64,000 nucleotides of DNA from Candidatus Rokuibacteriota bacterium (GCA_016184125.1 JACPDG010000042.1:1-64000); one strand, 5' to 3'; numbered from the stretch's first letter, positions 8,534 to 16,844 are shown. The notes: a model not told the origin generated them from the letters alone. Translations and numbers: made by a program.

Positions 8534-8974
8534 TCAGCGGGGCGGCGGTGCGACCTGCGGCATGCGCACCCTGAACCACATGTTCGCGACGAACAGGACC
8601 GCGCCCGCGAGCTGACCGAGGCCGCCGGCGGCGACGATCCAGCGAACCGCCGGGGCAGGCGTCGTGCCCGCGAGCAGCTCGGCAGCGGCGCGGAGCGCGG
8701 TCGCCACGGTCATCACCCAGTACACCGCCTCGGCGAGCTCCGGCCGGTAGCGCCTGTCGTCGCGCGCCGGACGCGGGAACATCCAGGTCGCCACGCCCAT
8801 GACGATCATCAGCATGAAGCCGACCAGCAGCAGGTGCACGTGCGCCGTGATCCAGAGGCGCGGGGGGTAGGCGCCGAGCACGAACTGGGACACGGTGATC
8901 CAGCCGCCGAGGGCGAGCCCGATCAGCAGGAACGCGAAGCTCGTCTTGACGTACCGGCGGATGAGCGGCGGCAC
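8534..8974 (-). CDS. Four-helix membrane protein, heme-copper subunit I-like fragment
   Basis: A 146-residue protein with four hydrophobic segments. TAHVHLLLVGFMLMIVMGVATWMFPR resembles the HxH-containing helix of cbb3/NO-reductase-type subunit I, but the protein is far too short to be an oxidase. It is the last gene of a three-gene run: CRP-type regulator, CopD-like protein, this gene, with gaps of 2 and 4 bases. Small standalone proteins of this kind are commonly annotated as cytochrome-oxidase-like or hypothetical. A heme-binding or assembly role is possible, but nothing here proves it. Confidence 0.65.
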   Translation of the reverse strand: MPPLIRRYVKTSFAFLLIGLALGGWITVSQFVLGAYPPRLWITAHVHLLLVGFMLMIVMGVATWMFPRPARDDRRYRPELAEAVYWVMTVATALRAAAELLAGTTPAPAVRWIVAAGGLGQLAGAVLFVANMWFRVRMPQVAPPPR

Positions 8975-8978
8975 GAGG

Positions 8979-9410
8979 CTACCCGCGCAACGCGACGCCG
9001 AGCACCACGATCGCGAGCACGACCAGGACGTTCACGCGGGCGACCCACGACGCCCAGATACGCGCGCGCGGGTTTCCGCCGGGCGCGCCGGCGCGCGGCC
9101 CGAGGACGAAGTCGTGCACGAGCGCCAGCAGCAGCGCCACGACGACGAGACCGAGCTTCACCTGGAAGCGGGGCACGGTCAGCAGGTACGGGCGGAGCAC
9201 GAGGTTGACGATGCCGGTGGCCACGAGCACCGCGAGCGCGACCCATCCGACGGTCCGGAACTGGAGCCCGGTCTCGTGGAACAGCCGCGCGCGGAGCGCC
9301 GGATCGTTGAGACGGCGCGCGACGGGCACCAGGACGAGCGCGACGAACAGCATCCCGCCGATCCACGTGATCGCCGCGATGACGTGGAGCGAGCGTGCCA
9401 GGACGGACAC
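8979..9410 (-). CDS. CopD-like / DUF4149-type membrane protein
   Basis: A 143-residue protein with four predicted membrane helices. The N-terminus SVLARSLHVIAAITWIGGMLF carries the His-x-x-x-x-x-Trp-x-Gly-Gly pattern typical of the CopD/YggA-like small membrane family, some of which bind heme or copper. The GTG start at 9410 follows the regulator's stop codon by two bases, so translation is probably coupled. The next gene begins four bases later. Its place behind a CRP-type regulator suggests a redox or copper-related membrane function. Confidence 0.7.
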   Translation of the reverse strand: MSVLARSLHVIAAITWIGGMLFVALVLVPVARRLNDPALRARLFHETGLQFRTVGWVALAVLVATGIVNLVLRPYLLTVPRFQVKLGLVVVALLLALVHDFVLGPRAGAPGGNPRARIWASWVARVNVLVVLAIVVLGVALRG

Positions 9411-9412
9411 GC

Positions 9413-10114
9413 TCAGACGCCCTCGCCCTCGGACAGCGCGCGGAGCCCGTCGAGATCGCGCAGCACGAGCCGTCCCCGCTCGTCGCTCACCAGCTCGTCC
9501 TTGATCCAGCGGCTCACGACGCGGATCGCGGTCTCGACGGTCGTCCCCGTCATGTCGGCGAGGCTCTGGCGCGTCAGGTGGAACGGCAGCATGAGGCCCT
9601 CGCGCGTCCGGGTCCCCTCGCGCTCCGCGAGCCGGAGCAGCGTCGAGGCCAGGCGCGCCTCGACAGGATCCACCGCGAGCGACGTCACGGAATCGTGTGC
9701 CGCGCGCAGCCGGCGACCGATCATGAGCGCCATCTCCCGGATCATGGACGGGTAGCGATCGGAGAGCGCGATCACCGCGTCCGCCGGGAGCTTCATGATC
9801 ACCGCGGTCTCCGTCGCCTGGGCCGCGGCGGGATACGGCCGCCGCTCGAACACGGCGACACCGCCGAAGACCTCGCCGGGCCCGAGCAGCTCCAGAACCA
9901 CGTCCTTGCCCGTGCGCGAGTGCCGGACGATCTTCACGCGGCCGCTCGTGACGACGCAGAGCCACTGCGCCGGGTCGCCCTCCATGAAGACGTAGTCGCG
10001 CGGCCGGTAGCGCTCCTCACGAAGGACGCCGGCGAGCGCCTCGACCTCCTTGGCGGGGAGCGCGGAGAACACGGGACTGGTGCGGAGCAGCTTCAGCGCG
10101 TCCTGACTCGGCAT
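9413..10114 (-). CDS. CRP/FNR-family transcription regulator
   Basis: A 233-residue regulator. Residues ~15-130 form a cyclic-nucleotide-binding-type beta-barrel (GDPAQWLCVVTSGRVKIV, LGPGEVFGG). Residues ~165-215 form the winged HTH (LTRQSLADMTGTTVETAIRVVSRW). It has no N-terminal Cys cluster, so it is not an oxygen-sensing FNR. Absence of that cluster together with the NO-type neighbours suggests a DNR/NnrR-like or Crp-like sensor, possibly heme-based (inference). It heads a tight three-gene operon and could act on the dyad at 6750. Confidence 0.88.
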   Translation of the reverse strand: MPSQDALKLLRTSPVFSALPAKEVEALAGVLREERYRPRDYVFMEGDPAQWLCVVTSGRVKIVRHSRTGKDVVLELLGPGEVFGGVAVFERRPYPAAAQATETAVIMKLPADAVIALSDRYPSMIREMALMIGRRLRAAHDSVTSLAVDPVEARLASTLLRLAEREGTRTREGLMLPFHLTRQSLADMTGTTVETAIRVVSRWIKDELVSDERGRLVLRDLDGLRALSEGEGV

Positions 10115-10210
10115 CGCGCGCCGATGATAGCACCGGCGCCGGTCACCGCCGCCCGCGGGACGGCTCCAGCGTGGGGATCGTGCCCGGGACTCCCGGGCGT
10201 CCCGTGAAAT

Positions 10211-10236
10211 CAGGGGGGCCCTTCGAGGCCCCCCTG
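10211..10236. terminator. Hairpin within an element A-like block after the rhodanese gene
   Basis: CAGGGGGGCC pairs perfectly with GGCCCCCCTG around the loop CTTCGA. It lies just downstream of the rhodanese stop at 10249 (minus strand). The surrounding 10148-10243 carries scrambled element A pieces (GGGACGGCTCC, CCCGGG). No T-run follows. Confidence 0.6.
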
Positions 10237-10248
10237 TGACTCAAGCCG

Positions 10249-11148
10249 TCACTGCCAGCCGTAGCGCGCCATGGGCGCGCTGCTGTCCCTCGCGTAGTCC
10301 TGCGACGACCCGTCGTACATCCGCACGTTCTGGTAGCCGAGCACGCGCGTGAGCACCCACCACCAGCCCGTGGCGAGCCGGCCCGTGTCGCAGTACGTGA
10401 TGATCTCTCGGCCCGGATCGTTCCCGACGACCGAGACGGCCATCGCCCGCAGGTCGTCCACACTCTTGAACCGGCCGTCCTTCTCGAAGATCCAGGGCGT
10501 CGGCAGGCTCACGGCGCCGGCGACGCGGCCGGCGCGGTCGACGAAGTCCAGCTTCGCCACGCCGAAGAAGAAGTCGGGCATCCGCGTGTCCACGACCAGC
10601 GCCTGCCCGCGCCGTGCGAGCACGTGCGCCTTGTCCGCGAAGATCTCCGTGCGCGGCTTCCAGGCCACCGTCGCGGGCGCCGGCCGGGGACGTTCGGTGG
10701 ACACGGCTCGCTTCTCGGCCTGCCACTTCGCGTATCCGCCGTCGAGGATGCCGACGGCGCCGACGCCCGCGTACGCGAGCGTCCACGCGACCCGCGTGTT
10801 GTTCGCCCGGTCGGGGACCGTGTCGACCTTGCCCGCGACCACCACCCGCGACTCCGGCCGGATCCCGGCGGCATCGAGCACGTCCGCCAGGTCCTCGGCG
10901 GCGGGCAACTCGTTGTCGAGCCCGCCACGCTTCATGGCCCACGTGCCGTAGAACACGTTGATCGCCCCGGGGATGTGGCCCTCGCGGTACTCCTCGACCT
11001 TGCGGATGTCGACGATGGTCAGCCCGGTCTGCACGTTCTTCTCGAGCCACTCGGTCGTGACGATCGCCGGGAGGTCCGCGGCCGTGGAGGGCCCGGGAGC
11101 GATGGCGATGGCGATCAGCACGAACAGCGCGCGACACATGGTTCTCAT
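10249..11148 (-). CDS. Exported tandem-rhodanese sulfurtransferase
   Basis: A 299-residue periplasmic protein with an N-terminal signal peptide (to about residue 23) and two rhodanese domains. Domain 1 (VDIRKVEEYREGHIPGAINV) has no Cys at the active-site loop, while domain 2 carries the loop YCDTGRLATGWWW with the catalytic Cys. This is the layout of thiosulfate/3-mercaptopyruvate sulfurtransferases (TST/SseA). The gene follows an 11-heme cytochrome gene by only three bases on the same strand, so the two are probably co-transcribed, perhaps linking sulfur transfer to periplasmic electron transport (inference). Confidence 0.88.
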   Translation of the reverse strand: MRTMCRALFVLIAIAIAPGPSTAADLPAIVTTEWLEKNVQTGLTIVDIRKVEEYREGHIPGAINVFYGTWAMKRGGLDNELPAAEDLADVLDAAGIRPESRVVVAGKVDTVPDRANNTRVAWTLAYAGVGAVGILDGGYAKWQAEKRAVSTERPRPAPATVAWKPRTEIFADKAHVLARRGQALVVDTRMPDFFFGVAKLDFVDRAGRVAGAVSLPTPWIFEKDGRFKSVDDLRAMAVSVVGNDPGREIITYCDTGRLATGWWWVLTRVLGYQNVRMYDGSSQDYARDSSAPMARYGWQ

Positions 11149-11151
11149 TCG

Positions 11152-12387
11152 TCACTCCTTGATCTGGCGAGGCACGCGCACGAGCGCCTCGTTCGCCCTC
11201 GAGCCGTCCTGCGGCAGGGTCTCCCGAGTGAGGAAGCCCCGCCTCTCCACGTGGCACACATCGCAGGAACGGGTGCGGTCGGTGCGTTTGCGGATGTTGT
11301 GCGGCACGGTGTCCCAGTAGTTCGGTGCGGCGTCGAACGCGGCGAGGCCCAGGCCCGCCGGATCGAACGTGCCCTTCACCGTCGGAACGCGGCGAAGGGT
11401 GGTGACGCGGGTCGGGTCGCGCGGGCTGGCGCCGAGCACGAAATCCGGACGCGCGGTGGCCCCCCGGCCGAGGTGGCACTCGGAGCAGTTCCGATAGGGC
11501 GTCGCGGCGTGGCACGCCACGCAGCTCACCGTGCTGGCATGCCGCTGGTGGGCCGCGCTGGCCTTCGGGGTCTTCTCGCTCCCCGGAGGATGGCACTTCG
11601 CGCATGACGGACGGCTCTTCACCTCGCGGCGCGAGGTGTACGACGTGCCGTCGCCATGCATCTCGGCGGCCGAGTGGCAGTCGATGCACATCATGCCCTT
11701 CTCGTAGTGCACGTCGGGCATGCCGCCGTACTCGCCCGTGAACTCCGGATACACGCGGCCGCCGTGGCAAGCCGCGCAGGTGCGGCCCTCGTTGCGACGC
11801 ACGAATCGATGACCGCTCACGAGCCCGGTGCCGACGCCCGCGACCGTCGGCGCCTTGACGTGGCACTCGCCGCACGAGGCGTGACAGCTCGCGCAGGACG
11901 CCGGGAACACGCGCTCGGCGAACTGCTTCGCCTCGGCAGGTCCGAAGCGCGGCAGCGCGCCGTGCTTGAGCCCCGCGGTCGTGTAGTGCAGCGACGTGCG
12001 ATAGGTTCCCGCGATCGTGTCATGGCACTCGCCGCAGACGCGGACGTCGTCCGACGGCCGCTTGACCAGCCCGGCGTGCGCGGCCTGCTTGTCGCTCGCG
12101 CGCCCGTCGCCCTTGTGGCAGGCCGAGCAGCCTCGCGCCAGGTGAGGATCCCGTTCCACGACGGCGCGATCCACGAGCAGCCCCTTGTACAGCTCTTCCG
12201 CCTTGACCGGCGGAGGCGCGCCCGCTCAGCCTTCGCCCTCGCCTCCTCCGGTCTTCGGGGGCACGAAGAGCGACTTGAGACGGCTCTCGTCGGTGTGGCA
12301 CGTCGTGCAGGTTTCGGGCTCGACCGCCATGCCGGGCGCCGCGAGGGCGGCGACCGCGAGACATGCGACCAGGAGTCGTCCGATCAT
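11152..12387 (-). CDS. Eleven-heme periplasmic cytochrome c with an in-frame UGA (candidate selenoprotein)
   Basis: The ATG at 12387 has a strong GGAGG and begins a clear signal peptide (MIGRLLVACLAVAALAAPGMA), followed by a heme motif CTTCH. Codon 54 is TGA (12226-12228). The same frame then continues without another stop to 11152, through ten more CxxCH motifs (CSACH, CGECH, CASCH, CGECH, CAACH, CIDCH, CAKCH, CVACH, CSECH, CDVCH), for 411 residues in total. A hairpin with a GGUCAA loop begins 12 nt after the UGA, as in bacterial SECIS elements. Read-through as selenocysteine, a recent nonsense mutation or a sequencing error are the options. If termination holds, only a small monoheme N-terminal protein is made. 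It is co-transcribed with the rhodanese gene. Confidence 0.7.
12197..12214 (-). promoter_or_regulatory. SECIS-like hairpin after the UGA of the 11-heme cytochrome
   Basis: On the mRNA the stem UCCGCC/GGCGGA closes the loop GGUCAA. The loop starts 17 nt after the UGA; in E. coli fdhF a GGUCU loop occurs at almost the same distance. A G-rich loop start and this spacing are the accepted marks of bacterial SECIS elements. The assignment is inference from sequence. Confidence 0.5.
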
Positions 12388-12409
12388 CCACTACCTCCCA
12401 TGCATCCAG

Positions 12410-12877
12410 CTAGCGCTCCGATGCCTCCCGCAGGGCGTCGGGCCCGTCGGGGGCGGGCTTGGCCGGGGCCAGCGCCGCGCGGTCTTCGCGCTCCATCGCG
12501 CGCGTGATCAGGCACAGCATGCTCAGCAACCATTCCTGGTCGAGATGCTCCGTGGGCAGGCCGACGCAGGCGCCAGCCTCCCAGAGGCACGTGCGGTACT
12601 GGCGCATGTGCGACGGCATCGCGATGATGGTGCGCAGTCGCCTGTCAGCCGCAAGCAGCCCGCGCACGTAGTCGACCGTGTCGGCGTTGGCCACCGACCA
12701 GTCGAGCAGCAGCACGTCGGTCTCCCCCGCGGTGACCCGCTCCGTGATCTCCTGCCGGCCCCTCACGTAGCGCGCGACGACGTCGAGCGGCAGCAGCCGC
12801 AGGGCGCTGTCCAGCAGTATCGCGTAGAGCTCGAGCGAGTCCTGATCAGCGGCGCCGATGAGCAGCCGGATCGCCAT
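12410..12877 (-). CDS. Receiver-like (CheY fold) protein without output domain
   Basis: A 155-residue protein. The N-terminus (MAIRLLIGAADQDSLELYAILL) and the strand VLLLDWSVANADTVDYVRGLL, with an Asp at the usual phosphoacceptor strand, resemble response-regulator receivers. The acidic pocket is degenerate (AADQDS rather than DD at the first strand). No DNA-binding domain follows; the C-terminal ~30 residues are Ala/Pro/Glu-rich. It lies between a NarL-type two-component pair and the cytochrome/rhodanese operon, on the same strand as both. It could be a phosphorylation-independent or auxiliary receiver. Function unknown. Confidence 0.6.
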   Translation of the reverse strand: MAIRLLIGAADQDSLELYAILLDSALRLLPLDVVARYVRGRQEITERVTAGETDVLLLDWSVANADTVDYVRGLLAADRRLRTIIAMPSHMRQYRTCLWEAGACVGLPTEHLDQEWLLSMLCLITRAMEREDRAALAPAKPAPDGPDALREASER

Positions 12878-12957
12878 GACCTCATCTCAGCAGACGGCGG
12901 CCGGGGCGACTATCAGGGGAAGCGGGACAAATCGCGCGGAGTTTTCCCGACAAATAT

Positions 12958-13086
12958 CATGGGGGGCCTCGAAGGGCCCCCCAAACCCCCCGCACGCTCG
13001 GAGGCGCCCCGGGGGACCCGGGGCGCCCCTCGGGCCCCCCGCACGCTCGGAGGCGCCCCGGGGGACCCGGGGCGCCCCTCGGGCTC
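12958..13086 (-). repeat. Element A with a duplicated first hairpin
   Basis: One G6/C6 hairpin is followed by two nearly identical ~50-base units, each holding GCACGCTCGGAGGCGCC and a CCCCGG hairpin. It lies immediately downstream of the response-regulator gene that ends at 13110, where it could also terminate transcription. Confidence 0.8.
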
Positions 13087-13109
13087 GCTTGAACCCTCAG
13101 CGGGATGGG

Positions 13110-13766
13110 TCAGGCGTCGGTCAGCAGGCCGCGCGCCAGGGCGTACCTCACCAGCGCGGGCCGGCTGTCGAGGTCGAGCTTCTCCATGATGCGCGCCCGG
13201 TACGTCTCCACGCTCTTGGGGCTGAGCGCAAGCTTGTCGGCGATGTCGGCGGCCGTGTGGCCGAGGGCGATCAGCTTGAGCACCTCGCGCTCCCGCTCGC
13301 TCAGCCGCTCGTAGGCGTCCTGCTCGGCGCCCGACTGCACGTGCGCCAGGTATCCTTCGAGCACCATCCGCGTGGCGGAGGGATAGAGGAAGGCGCCGCC
13401 GCCGGCGACGGTGCGAATCGCGTTCACCAGCTCGGTGTCGACGGTGGACTTGAGGACGTACCCCGACGCGCCGGCCTTGAGCACCGGGAACAGGTAGCGC
13501 TCCTGGGCGTGAACGGTCAAGATCAGGACGTGCGTGGTGGCGCAGGTGGCGCGAATCCGTCGGGTCGCTTCCAGGCCGTCCATCTCCGGCATGGAGATGT
13601 CCATCACGACGACGTCGGGCCCGAGTCTCTGGGCGCCCGCGACCGCCTCGACGCCGTTGCCGGCCTCGCCGATGATGACGAGGTCCGGCTCGCTTTCCAG
13701 CAGGGTGCGCAGACCGACCCGCACCACCGGGTGGTCATCGACGACGAGCACGCGGATCTTCTTCAC
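13110..13766 (-). CDS. NarL/FixJ-family response regulator
   Basis: A 218-residue cytoplasmic regulator. The receiver domain has the acidic pair VVDDHP, phosphoacceptor Asp in VVVMDISMPEMDG (residue ~55) and the conserved Lys in GYVLK. The C-terminal LuxR-type HTH is LSEREREVLKLIALGHTAADIADKLALSPKSVETYRARIMEKL. The GTG start overlaps the kinase stop codon in GTGA, so the pair is translationally coupled. Target genes are not evident; the adjacent 11-heme cytochrome/rhodanese operon is a candidate. Confidence 0.92.
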   Translation of the reverse strand: MKKIRVLVVDDHPVVRVGLRTLLESEPDLVIIGEAGNGVEAVAGAQRLGPDVVVMDISMPEMDGLEATRRIRATCATTHVLILTVHAQERYLFPVLKAGASGYVLKSTVDTELVNAIRTVAGGGAFLYPSATRMVLEGYLAHVQSGAEQDAYERLSEREREVLKLIALGHTAADIADKLALSPKSVETYRARIMEKLDLDSRPALVRYALARGLLTDA

Positions 13767-14824
13767 GCCCGTCCCCGCGATGCGGGCGCGGCGGCGGTGA
13801 CGCGCGTCCCCCGGCCCGGTGCCGACTCGATGTGCAGCGTCCCGCCCACCAGCGTCATGCGCTCTCGCATTCCCGACAGTCCCAGCCCGCCGGCCCGCGC
13901 CTCTTCCGCGTGCACGTCGAAGCCGGCGCCGTCGTCCTCCACGGCGAGCGAGACGATGCCGTCGCGCTGAACCAGCATCAGGCGGGCGTGCTCGGCGCCG
14001 GCGTGGCGGGCGACGTTCGTCAGGGCTTCCTGCGCGATGCGATACAGCGCCAGCTCCACGTCCCGTGGCAGGCGCCGCTCGATGCCGACCAGCTGGATCG
14101 TCGCGCGGACGGCTCCGCTGGCGTTCACCTCGTCGACGCGCCACGCCAGCGCCTCTCCCAGCCCCAGGTCCTCCAGAATCTTCGGGCGCAGCTCGAGCGC
14201 GATGCGGCGGATCTCCTCGAGCGCTCGCGCCGTCAGCTCACGCAGCTCGTGCACGTGCTGCCGGATTTGGGCGGGGTCCTCCGAGAGCTCCATCACGCGC
14301 AACCGCACCAGCATCAGCGTCAGGGACTGGGCGCTCTCGTCGTGGAGCTCGCGAGCCACGCGCTGGCGCTCGTCCTCCTGGGCTTCGAGGATCCGTTGGG
14401 ATAGCCGGCGTGACTCCTGGGCTCCGCGCGCGATCGTGGCCACCATTTGGTTGAACGTGTCGGCCAGCCGCGTGAAGCGCTCGTCGTCGAGCGGGCTGGC
14501 CGCGACGCGCGCGTCGAGGTCGCCGCTGCGCACCCCGTCGACGGCCGCCTGCAGACGGTCCAGGGGCGCGAGCGCGAGACGGAGGACGCCGTAGTGGACC
14601 ACGAAGCAGAGGATCAGTCCCGCCGTCGCGAAGACCGCGATGAGCTCGTAGTGATAGTCGTCCGGAAACGTCCGCACGTGCCAGACCGTGACGATGGTTC
14701 CGGCCACGGCGCCGAGCGCCACGATCACCGAGTTGCCGAGGAGGATCTTGTAGAAGAGGGGAAGCCGACCGGCCAGGCGCCACGCGCTCGCGACACGTGG
14801 TTGCCAGGCACCGGACACAATCAT
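13763..14824 (-). CDS. NarX/DegS-type sensor histidine kinase (HisKA_3)
   Basis: A ~353-residue inner-membrane kinase. There are two hydrophobic segments (about residues 25-50 and 60-80) with only a very short loop between them, then a HAMP-like linker, the HisKA_3 box ARELHDESAQSL with the phosphoacceptor His, and an HATPase domain (NVARHAG, VEDDGAGF, GGLGLSGMRERM, GRGTRV). With almost no periplasmic domain it may sense membrane or intracellular signals. The start is uncertain: an in-frame TTG at 14881 would add 19 residues; I use the ATG at 14824. It is coupled to the NarL-type regulator downstream. Confidence 0.85.
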   Translation of the reverse strand: MIVSGAWQPRVASAWRLAGRLPLFYKILLGNSVIVALGAVAGTIVTVWHVRTFPDDYHYELIAVFATAGLILCFVVHYGVLRLALAPLDRLQAAVDGVRSGDLDARVAASPLDDERFTRLADTFNQMVATIARGAQESRRLSQRILEAQEDERQRVARELHDESAQSLTLMLVRLRVMELSEDPAQIRQHVHELRELTARALEEIRRIALELRPKILEDLGLGEALAWRVDEVNASGAVRATIQLVGIERRLPRDVELALYRIAQEALTNVARHAGAEHARLMLVQRDGIVSLAVEDDGAGFDVHAEEARAGGLGLSGMRERMTLVGGTLHIESAPGRGTRVTAAAPASRGRA

Positions 14825-14936
14825 CGACACACCGCGGAATCCGGCAAGGGCTGTGCCTAGTGCAGAAGTCCAGGGAATCAAGGACTTCGGGGGCGCGACG
14901 GCAGAGATCGCCGGGGCAGCCTCGCCTCACCAGGGA

Positions 14937-15014
14937 GTGGGGGGGCCCGAAATGGCCCCCCACACCCCCCCATCGCTCGGAAGCGGCCCGGGGGACCCGG
15001 GCCGCTCCTCGGGT
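14937..15014 (-). repeat. Element A copy in the divergent gap 14825-15266
   Basis: The G6/C6 hairpin and a GCGGCCCGGG/CCCGGGCCGC hairpin are both complete, while the left end is degraded. The rest of this 440-bp gap between the divergent kinase and CBS genes shows no gene or promoter that I can identify with confidence. Confidence 0.8.
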
Positions 15015-15266
15015 CACGCTCGGCGAAGGCGGGAGCCCGGAGCTAGAAGCTGGGAGCCGGAATACTAGCGCATGGCTCCTGGCGACCGTGGGGCGCGGTC
15101 GCCCTGACGCGTGGCGCGGGAGCGCTAGCGCAGGCCGGTCAGGCACGCGATATTGCACGAACCCGTGTGTGGCGCTCGCGTTGCACCATCTCCCGACGGG
15201 AGGGTTGGAGGCGCCGCGCGAACCGCCGGCCGGCGTCCGCCGCGCGGACGCCCGAGGAGGTCAGCG

Positions 15267-15797
15267 ATGCTCGTCCAGGACATCATGAACGCTGGGCTGG
15301 TCACGGTCACGCCGCGCACGAGCCTGCCGGACGCCGTGACGCTCACCCGGGAGCGGGGCACCCGGCACCTGCCGGTGCTCGACGGCGACACGCTCGCCGG
15401 CATCGTCTCCGACCGCGATCTCAAGCGCGCCTCTCCGGTCGAGGAGGCGGCACGCCTGATGGTGAAGGAGAAGATCAGCGCCCTGCCTGTCACGGACGCC
15501 GGCCGCCTGGTCGGCATCGTGACCGAGACCGACGTGATGCAGCTCTTCGTGCGCGCGCTCGGCGCCGGCGAGCCGTCGAGCCGGCTCGACGTGCTCCTCG
15601 GGCGCGAGCGGACGGCGCTGGCCGACATGGTCACGACCCTCGAGCAGGCGGGCGTGCCGATCTCCAGCATCATGACGCTCGTCGACTCCCGCGGGTCGCG
15701 CGAGGCGATCGTGAGGATCGCGACGATCAACCCCAACGCGGCGGTCCGGGCGCTGGAGGCGAAAGGCTATGCCGTCCGTGGCCCGTGGAGCACGTGA
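15267..15797 (+). CDS. CBS-ACT (AcuB-like) protein lacking part of the CBS pair
   Basis: A 176-residue cytoplasmic protein. It begins like AcuB-type CBS proteins (MLVQDIMNAGLVTVTPRTSL ... GIVSDRDLKRA) and has a second CBS half (VEEAARLMVKEKISALPVTD ... GIVTETDVMQLFV) and an ACT-like C-terminus. The segment between RDLKRA and SPVEEAA, where a normal protein has the second IMT..V.TV strand, is missing (about 35 residues by comparison with the family), so the Bateman pair is incomplete. GAGGAGG six bases upstream supports the start. Ligand sensing of adenine nucleotides is the family role. It is followed immediately by a holin-like membrane gene. Confidence 0.8.
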   Translation: MLVQDIMNAGLVTVTPRTSLPDAVTLTRERGTRHLPVLDGDTLAGIVSDRDLKRASPVEEAARLMVKEKISALPVTDAGRLVGIVTETDVMQLFVRALGAGEPSSRLDVLLGRERTALADMVTTLEQAGVPISSIMTLVDSRGSREAIVRIATINPNAAVRALEAKGYAVRGPWST

Positions 15798-16193
15798 ATG
15801 GGCTTCCTGCTGCGCATCCTCGCGAATGCCGCGGCCATCTACCTCGTCGCGGCGGTCGTGCCCGGTATCGAGCTGAGCGGCGTCCTCGCCGCGCTCGGTG
15901 CCGGGCTGGTGCTTGGCCTCGTGAACGCGATCGTGCGCCCCGTGCTCGTCGTCCTCACCTTCCCGGTCACGCTCGTGACCCTCGGCCTCTTCCTGCTCGT
16001 CCTCAACGCGTTCTGCCTCTGGCTCACGAGCTGGCTCGTGGAAGGCTTCGCCGTCCACGGGTTCTGGCCGGCGCTCTTCGGCGCCGTCCTCGTCAGCGTC
16101 GTGAGCTGGATCCTGAACGCGTTCGTCAGCGACTCGGGCCGGATCGTGGTGCTCAGACGTCGACCAGACCAACCTGGGTCCTCGAGACCATGA
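15798..16193 (+). CDS. Small membrane protein of the phage holin 4 superfamily (PF04020-like)
   Basis: A 131-residue protein with four hydrophobic helices. Motif-like features of the family are visible: NAIVRPVLVVLTFPVTLVTLGLFLLVLNAF. The ATG directly abuts the stop codon of the CBS gene, so the two are co-translated. Members are widespread housekeeping membrane proteins of unknown function and, despite the name, not evidence of a prophage. The C-terminus after residue ~118 is basic and probably cytoplasmic. Confidence 0.85.
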   Translation: MGFLLRILANAAAIYLVAAVVPGIELSGVLAALGAGLVLGLVNAIVRPVLVVLTFPVTLVTLGLFLLVLNAFCLWLTSWLVEGFAVHGFWPALFGAVLVSVVSWILNAFVSDSGRIVVLRRRPDQPGSSRP

Positions 16194-16382
16194 TCGCCTC
16201 GCAGCCCGGCAGTGGGACCGCGGTGGGTCAGTGCGGTGAGAGCGCCACAGACACCGTGCGATCGATGCGCGTGAACCGAGCACAACTGCTGGCGAGTCCC
16301 GCGAGTCGTTCTGGCACCCGCGTTGCTCGAACCACGGCGTGACCGCTTCGGCGGCGATCCTCAGCGCTCGCACGAGGAGCCT

Positions 16383-16745
16383 ATGCCGATCGAGATCTCG
16401 GGCATCGCCATCGACCGCGCGCTCCGCGCGCGTGTCACCTCGCGGCTCACCCACGCGCTCCGCACCGTGCACCACGAGCCGGTCGTCGCCAGCGTCGCGT
16501 TCTTCGACGACAACGGGCCGAAGGGCGGACGCGACACCCGCTGCGCGTGCACCGTGCGCCTGCCGCGCCGGCGGGCGATCCACGTCGAGCATGTCGGCGA
16601 GACCCCGCGCCTGGCGTTCGACACCGCCATGGAGGCCCTCACGCGTCGCTTGCAAGAGCTTTCCGAGCGGGGACGCACGCTCAGGCGGCGGCCGAAGAAG
16701 TACTTCGTGGCGAAGCGGCTCATGACCGGGGAGCCGAAGGCGTGA
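16383..16745 (+). CDS. HPF/RaiA-like ribosome-associated protein
   Basis: A 120-residue protein that resembles the sigma-54-modulation/HPF family (MPIEISGIAIDRALRARVTSRLTHAL ... AFDTAMEALTRRLQEL), which binds the ribosome decoding centre and silences it in stationary phase. It has the beta-alpha-beta-beta-beta-alpha length of short HPF, but with a basic C-terminal tail (RRRPKKYFVAKRL). GAGGAG lies seven bases before the ATG. Neighbouring USP and CBS genes make this a stress/dormancy island. Sequence similarity is modest, so the family assignment is probable, not certain. Confidence 0.7.
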   Translation: MPIEISGIAIDRALRARVTSRLTHALRTVHHEPVVASVAFFDDNGPKGGRDTRCACTVRLPRRRAIHVEHVGETPRLAFDTAMEALTRRLQELSERGRTLRRRPKKYFVAKRLMTGEPKA

Positions 16746-16844
16746 CACCCGAGATCGCCTTCCCGCGACCGAGGAGACCTGGGTCGGCGTCGTGACACGG
16801 CGAGACCTCACGGCCGCGCTTCGGCCGTGACGAGGAGGGCAAGC

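Noticed and set aside
10249-11148. UGA read-through at the end of the rhodanese gene
   Set aside because: The frame after the TGA runs into element A and stops after a dozen codons with no conserved motif; no SECIS-like context was needed to explain it.
12958-13086. Possible CRISPR array because of the repeated units
   Set aside because: The duplicated units directly abut, have no variable spacers and belong to element A; no cas genes are present.
15798-16193. Prophage indicated by a holin-like gene
   Set aside because: The phage holin 4 family is a common chromosomal membrane family, and no other phage genes are present.
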